From Spongilla lacustris (Eukaryota > Porifera > Demospongiae > Spongillida > Spongillidae), in NCBI GenBank assembly GCA_949361645.1, contig OX442423.1:1415183-1479182 (forward strand): 64,000 nucleotides of DNA, in the 5' to 3' direction. The stretch's first letter is position 1. Every line of letters starts with the position of its first letter. The translations under genes and the position numbers were made by a program. This document shows positions 58,385 through 64,000 of this stretch, one piece after another. The notes under the pieces are model-generated. The model did not search any database. It was not told the DNA's origin and saw nothing but the letters and a program-made list of their open reading frames with translations.

Positions 58385-59226
58385 CATATATTATTGTATG
58401 GGACAGTTTCCGAGAAAATGGCCCTTCATTTATAATTATAAAATCTTATAATATATGAATCATAATAACTTCTGAACGGTTAAGGCTATCGACTTCCTAT
58501 TGTCAACACTGCATACCACGCCATTTCTCTACAGTAAAATACATTTTGGGGTCTTGCACTTGCTCCGCGCCAGTATTGCAACGTCCGATACCCCACCGAG
58601 TTCAAACCCGCCATAACTTTCTGTAGGAGTAATCAAATCACTTCAAATTCGGTTTGTAGGTAGAGAGGTCCTATACCTATCTATTTGCTCTGTTCGTTAA
58701 TTTTTATCCATCCGTTACAGAGATACAGTTGAACAAACTACGTGCACATTTTCGCGCTCGATTCGCACCACTGATTTGGGCAAATTGCATTCCGCTCAAT
58801 GTATGGGGAGGCGAGGATTATAACATTGGTGCGAATCAAGCAGGAAAACGTGCACGTAGTTTGTTCAACTGTATCTCCGTAACGGAGGGCATAAAAATTA
58901 ACGAACAGAACAAATCGATATCTAGATATAAGACCTCTCTACCTACAAACCTAATTTGAAGCAATTTGATTACTCCTACAGAAAGTTATGGTGGGTTTGA
59001 ACCTGGTGGGGTATCGGATGTTGCAATACTGGCGCGGAGTAAGTGCAAGACCCCAAAATGTATTTTACCATAGAGAAATGGTGTGGTACAAAGTGTTGAA
59101 AATAGGAAGTCGATAGCCTTAACCATTCAGAAGTTATAATGATTCAAATGCAAAGCAATTTTATAAGATTTTATAATCATAAACGAAGGGCCATTTTCTT
59201 GGAAACTGTCCCATATGATGTATGTA
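58385..59226. mobile_element. Large foldback element (arms about 380 bp)
   Basis: About 840 bp that folds on itself around 58805. Left landmarks (gggacagtttccgagaaaat, ggctatcgacttcctat, ttttggggtcttgcacttgc, ctttctgtaggagtaatcaa, gttgaacaaactacgtgcac) all recur as reverse complements in the right half in opposite order. Arms differ by scattered substitutions, so this copy is older than the one at 42834. No coding capacity. Confidence 0.92.
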
Positions 59227-59639
59227 TTCCTTCACTCGCTGTATACCATTTAGTGAATCCAAGTCAAGGAGCTAACTATTGCCTTGGTGAGGACATGACC
59301 CATGCTGCATGGACAGTCTTGTCCAGTATGTGCGCGTGGAGCTTTGAGCACCCCTTAGTAGAATTTACAGGGTTTCAAATATACAGGCTGCTTTTTTCCG
59401 CACGCAGGTAGCCCAATACTTATACCTGCACTTGGTGCAGGTTGAACATTCTAGCGGTTAATATGCATGCAGCATAAACAATATGCATGTGCATAAGTAA
59501 TAAGTTACATGGCTTGGTTAAAAAGTACTGATATGCATGTACGCAAGCACAAGTGAGTACCCACAAGAGTGCTGTCTTGTTCACGTTAAAGTTACTCGCA
59601 AGTGCTGTCTCGTTCATGTTTAGCAACTTTCATCCACAC

Positions 59640-60130
59640 ACTTAATAACTCAAAGGTGGACCACATGCCCTACACATCAAATTCATTTCGATACTCTTGA
59701 GGGAGAATATCACACAATTGCACAAATGATGATACCTCACACATGCATCATATACAATATATCACATAGCTTCCCCACACAGAACACTTACCATCCTCAT
59801 ATCCACAACAGTCCCACACACACAATCACTCAGTGGGCATCAACTTGTGTTGTGTAGCCTGACTTTGATGCACACTGAAAGTTCACAATGCTGTAGGTGG
59901 ATCCCATGCCCTACACTGACACAGCATCAAATTCATCTCCTAAGGGGGGGGGGGGGGGGGGGGGGGGGGGGAAGAGATTAGGATGACATCAGACCAGAGA
60001 TAGCACACAATGATAGTTGCATGTGCTTCTACCATGCAACCCACATTGCTCATCAATGTCATACAGCCTCCCCAAACTGAAATAGAACACCTAACTTCCA
60101 AACAACACAGAAATGATGTAATCAACTATG
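59640..60130. repeat. Dispersed repeat copies with polyG run
   Basis: Motifs ttccccacac-gaacac, catgccctacac and aatgctgtaggtgga recur here two to three times and at 54060-54360. A G run of about 28 lies at 59944-59971. Confidence 0.5.
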
Positions 60131-60659
60131 TTGTTGCATTGCATGGGTAATGATCAGCAGAAGCTAAGCTCAGAAACCCTACTGCTACGTGCAGTACACT
60201 AATAGTGCAGCACCTTACATAGTGAAATTAATGAAGGGGAATAATGCACGTAAATCAAGGTGATACCACGTGTCTTCCCTCCCGCTCATTCTAGCTCTCC
60301 CCATTTCATCTTTCAGAACAACCACTGTCTCTTACATGCGCTTGACTTACGTCATAGCAAAGCCACATCCATATTGAGCCCTGATGTTGCATGTGATCAG
60401 ATCCACAAACAAATCTGAGCCCCTTTCCTCGTCATCTGTTAATATTAAACACGTTACGTCGCTGTGAGCTCGGGTTTCATCATGTACCGTCTTAATGATG
60501 ACTCCAAATTTCCACAACGGAGTATTTCTGCAGTGTCCAAGTGCTTTTCGCACCCTGGTCTGTCAGGTCGGACTGCGAGCGTTTGTTGTTATCGCGACGT
60601 ACGCCATCTTGATACGCGCACGTGGCTTTGTGGTCTACGGTGAATTCATTTGATACTGC

Positions 60660-60840
60660 ATGGGCGTACGCAGCCTTCGGGAAAGGGGGGGTCGAAATTT
60701 TATACAAGGTGACCTTACGTCACGCAAAATTATGGATTACGCGATTCGACCGATTCAATGAGCGGGGGGGGGGGGGGGGGGGGGGGGGCTGTCCGCCTTC
60801 GGCCGATTCGACGAGCGGGGGGGCGGCGGGGGTACTGGTA
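60660..60840. repeat. G-rich tract with duplicated attcgacgagcgg motif
   Basis: gattcaatgagcgggg and gattcgacgagcgggg flank a G run of about 25 (60764-60788). Upstream, gggcgtacgcag is a sequence often seen at transposon ends, but no partner end is found. Confidence 0.5.
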
Positions 60841-60849
60841 AGTGGATAA

Positions 60850-63490
60850 AACGTTGAACAGTTCATGTCATGACTGATGTCAAACGTTAACAACTATGGA
60901 GCAAACTTGCTTTTTAAAGTTTAGGCAAGTTTCGAAGCAATATAAGAAGATGATTTTTAAAAAGGCCTTGAATGAGCCGGTGTCATAGATTCATAGTCAG
61001 TACTAGTAGCTAAACGCTGGCCAATAATTTGCGCCAAGATAAATGATATCACAATCTACTTGCTACTTACACAGATTGATAATTAGTGCACATCCATGAT
61101 GGAGGAACACTTTTTTGCTGAATGCACCTGAAATCAGTGGTACTGACCACTGTTGGAATTTGTATTACATTGTATTCTGGTAACCTACTTGTGCATAATA
61201 ATATATTACATTTATTTCAAAGCTGGAAAACCTTTTATGCAACCCCAATATGATATGGGTATGAAGTGGTGGACTGGTGGTATTTTCGTATCACACACTG
61301 TACTCAGCAAGTGGAGGAGCTCTTGTTCTTTAAATTCTCACCAGTTGAAAGCATTACTTAGCACATACACGAGCATTTCATTAAAAATATATATAATGCA
61401 TGGCTGAAATCTGATATGAGAGTCTGAAATATATTGAGATAAATAGGATCCATATAGTCTGAGTGTATATAGTTATGTCACATAAACACAAATTCACATT
61501 GTTTGTCGTGCCTGGCATACTTCAGGAATAAGGTTATATAATGCAAAGGTTATTCCCAAACTTGGATGTCCTTTTACTACCCAAGCCTGTTCAGTGATAC
61601 GAAGATAGAAATATTGCAACCTGTACCGCCTAAATCCCCCATGTTGCATGGAGTGTTAATTGGACAAGTGGCGAAGATGAACCTTAAGCTTACATGTAAT
61701 TACCGATCAGTTACGGAAAGTACACACACGCATTGGAAGTAATTGCCACTTACTGTTACATCCTTTGACAGTGTTGATTAGTTTATAGGTAATTCCCTGA
61801 TCCATTAATCAGTTTGTTATTTAGCATAATCCGCCATATGATTTATAAATTTAATAATCTATATTGCTTGTAAGCATCAGCTTTCCTTGACCAAAAATGT
61901 TGCCAGTATGTCCCATTCAAACGGTACTGAATAATATTATAAGAAACATTCGGATGCAGACATTTCACCGCCTGCCTTTACTTAGCATGATATGTGTCCC
62001 AATAATAGATTAATATGCCTTCTGCACTTCACCTTATCGGCTAAAGATTAGCAAATTATAAAAAGATTGTGAGCTGATTAACTAATAAAGATCTTGTCTG
62101 ATAGTGCTTCTTTATTATTGAGACACGTACTTCAGTAATGAGCTATCATTATCATTACTGTTCAGCTGTGCAGATGTTATTAGTTTGGATGACATAATGA
62201 GAACGCTGTAGGCAGGAAGAACAGTATAGGAAAACAATCGGGCGAGTCATCCTAGTGTGGAATGTAGTTACATTCTATACGGGGGGAGGGGGGGGGGGGG
62301 ACAATTTACCCTCATGACCTATACAAGTTACGTAACGTATAGATGTCAGTTCAATTCTGAACTAACTCGTAGGCCAAGGAATTAAATGTGTCCCAGGACA
62401 GTTTGCTCTTCACCACGAATTGATGTGCCCTATGATTTCAATATGAACTGCCATAACATAAATTAATACATCAAGGACAGGAATGAGCAGTATCACAATC
62501 AATGTTTATGAGCTATATAGGTCAGTATTCATATTCAGTTTCATCACTTATCCGTCACACAGTCCACAGTGGTACCACTCCTTGCATCCTGAACAGTCAA
62601 TCATTTTCCTTTTGTCAATAGGCATTCGGAAAATTTCTATACTCATGCAGTTGTTAATTCAGCTAGTTAACACTAACTCTTCTCTTCATTTCTCTCCACT
62701 GGAAACTTGCATGGAGAGAACCTGTTCTTCAAGGCCTCTTGATAAATTCACTCTGCTGAAGCATACAATGACCATGTTGCATATATTAGCCGGGTGAGCT
62801 ATAGCTGTTGCAAAATAAGCCAGGTCATTTTCCCCGTCTTGCTGTTAAACTTTATGCTAATCACTTTCCCTGGACATGCCAAAACAGCTGCCACCTCTCA
62901 TGCATGCGAGCACCAGCTAGGCCAGTAAAAACGTTAATTCTGACACCTTGTTTGTAAGCTAGGTTACCAGCAGTATGATCACTGTGGCAGGACTCCATGA
63001 TTTGCTTCCTCTGGTGTTTGCTGAATCAGTATCAGTTCCACCCACATGCCTTTCTTTGCATGTCTTGTACTGCTTTCTAAAAACTTCCACTCTGACTCTG
63101 TAGTATTAAACACAATTATTCCGTAGTAGTCTACTTCACTAAGCATGCATGCATTAAAATATTGCTCAGTTGTAACTCGTGCTACTGAACACTGACGTAA
63201 GCGAGTGTATTAACAAGTGGACGATCTATACCTGTTTGCTTTTCTTCGAGGGATGGATTCTCTTTTCATTAGCGGCGCAGGGTACCTGTGGAGTGTGGAC
63301 ATCAGAAAACTGTCGTTCCTCGTTGTCATATGCATCTGTCCTCTCATCCATTTAAGCAGCTGTAGTATAAGTCACATGCAATATCTGAAAAGCCAGCTAC
63401 GCTCCTTAATCCTTATCGCCTTTATCGGTGTAGTGATTCAAAACTTACACCACCTGGCTGCGGACTATGTATAGTTTGAAATCAAAATTT
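60850..63490. other. Intergenic, no recognisable gene
   Basis: AT-rich sequence with short ORFs (longest 104 codons at 62483-62797) lacking any motif. A short G-rich run lies at 62281-62300. Confidence 0.5.
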
Positions 63491-63519
63491 ACGGCACAAT
63501 GTCGGACCACTTACTCCGT

Positions 63520-63755
63520 TGGGGGACAATTTACTCTAGAGTAAATTGTCCGGTTAGGACAATTTACTCCGGAGTAAAACGTCCGGTTATAATTAGGACG
63601 ATTTACTCCGGAGTAAAACGTCCGGTTAGGACAATTTACTCCGGAGTAAAACGTCCGGTTATAATTAGGACGATTTACTCCGGAGTAAAACGTCCGGTTA
63701 GGACAATTTACTCCGGAGTAAAATGTCCGGTTAGGATAATTTACTCCGACGGACA
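63520..63755. repeat. Palindromic tandem array (tttactccggagtaaa core)
   Basis: Seven units alternating 33 and 39 bp, each centred on the palindrome tttactccggagtaaa followed by acgtccggtta, with an extra taatta in the longer ones. The first unit holds a perfect 28-bp palindrome at 63524-63551. Units are multiples of three and both strands are open, giving RTIYSGVKRPV or NRTFYSGVNCP repeats. Confidence 0.93.
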
Positions 63756-64000
63756 CTTTCCTCCGTGACAGCACTATATGTCAAAGCATGTGTACATAAA
63801 AGAGGTGTATCGAGCCTACATTTCAGCGATTTCAGAATGGAATAATATAAAAATTGAGATTTCTTTGCGAATGAGGAATAATTATTTTTAAAAAAAAAAC
63901 TTGTCACCATGTTTTTGGTCTTATAATGATCGTCCTGGACCAAACATTTGGTGCAATTAAATAATTCATTTTAGATACTATCCCCCCCCCCCCCCCCCCC
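63756..64000. other. Right edge, no gene; ends in polyC
   Basis: AT-rich sequence with no coding signal, closing with at least 18 C at the contig or window end. Confidence 0.6.

Overview
The window is eukaryotic: multi-exon genes on both strands with GT-AG introns (several only 47-71 bp), dense minisatellites, and DNA-transposon and LINE remnants. The gene set (huntingtin, CFAP410, TM2D1, ANKS3, USP25/28, ETFB) indicates an animal. Tiny introns together with minisatellite-inflated ones, and divergent but collinear orthologues, suggest an early-branching metazoan. A demosponge is my best guess, but that is inference. A 200-N scaffold gap lies at 41637-41836.

Layout. Three minus-strand genes run head to tail at the left. 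TM2D1 (13684 to 12964) is followed 113 bp later by CFAP410 (12850 to 11985), and 86 bp later by HTT (11898 to 2091, continuing past the left edge). ANKS3 diverges from TM2D1 on the plus strand (13865-20404), sharing a 180-bp intergenic region. From 20.4 to 23.4 kb there is a transposon graveyard: a hAT-like element inside a reverse-transcriptase remnant, plus minisatellites. A USP25/USP28-type deubiquitinase occupies the minus strand from 38992 to 23427, with 18 exons that keep phase and a 5' end not found. To the right of the gap is the 3' part of a plus-strand SPFH/band-7-like gene (41847-42691). From 42.7 to 48.7 kb there are foldback and TIR elements and anonymous ORFs. ETFB, complete at 255 codons in 7 exons, lies on the minus strand from 51770 to 48706. 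From 51.8 to 64 kb no confident host gene is seen; it holds inverted-repeat elements, a transposase relic, polyG/polyC tracts and a palindromic tandem array.

The genes do not form one pathway. HTT is a HEAT-repeat scaffold, CFAP410 and ANKS3 are cilium-linked, TM2D1 is a membrane protein, USP25/28 is a deubiquitinase, and ETFB is a mitochondrial electron-transfer subunit.

Most unusual signal. Several intronic minisatellites have repeat units that contain an exon-intron junction, so dozens of copies of a functional splice site sit next to the real one. Examples are the HTT exon-15 donor (about 60 copies), a USP acceptor (about 70 copies of a 23-bp unit), and another USP acceptor whose 33-bp unit also copies the first 16 coding bases. 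Exon boundaries were worked out by hand from reading frame, GT/AG signals and remembered family similarity. No alignment or search was run.
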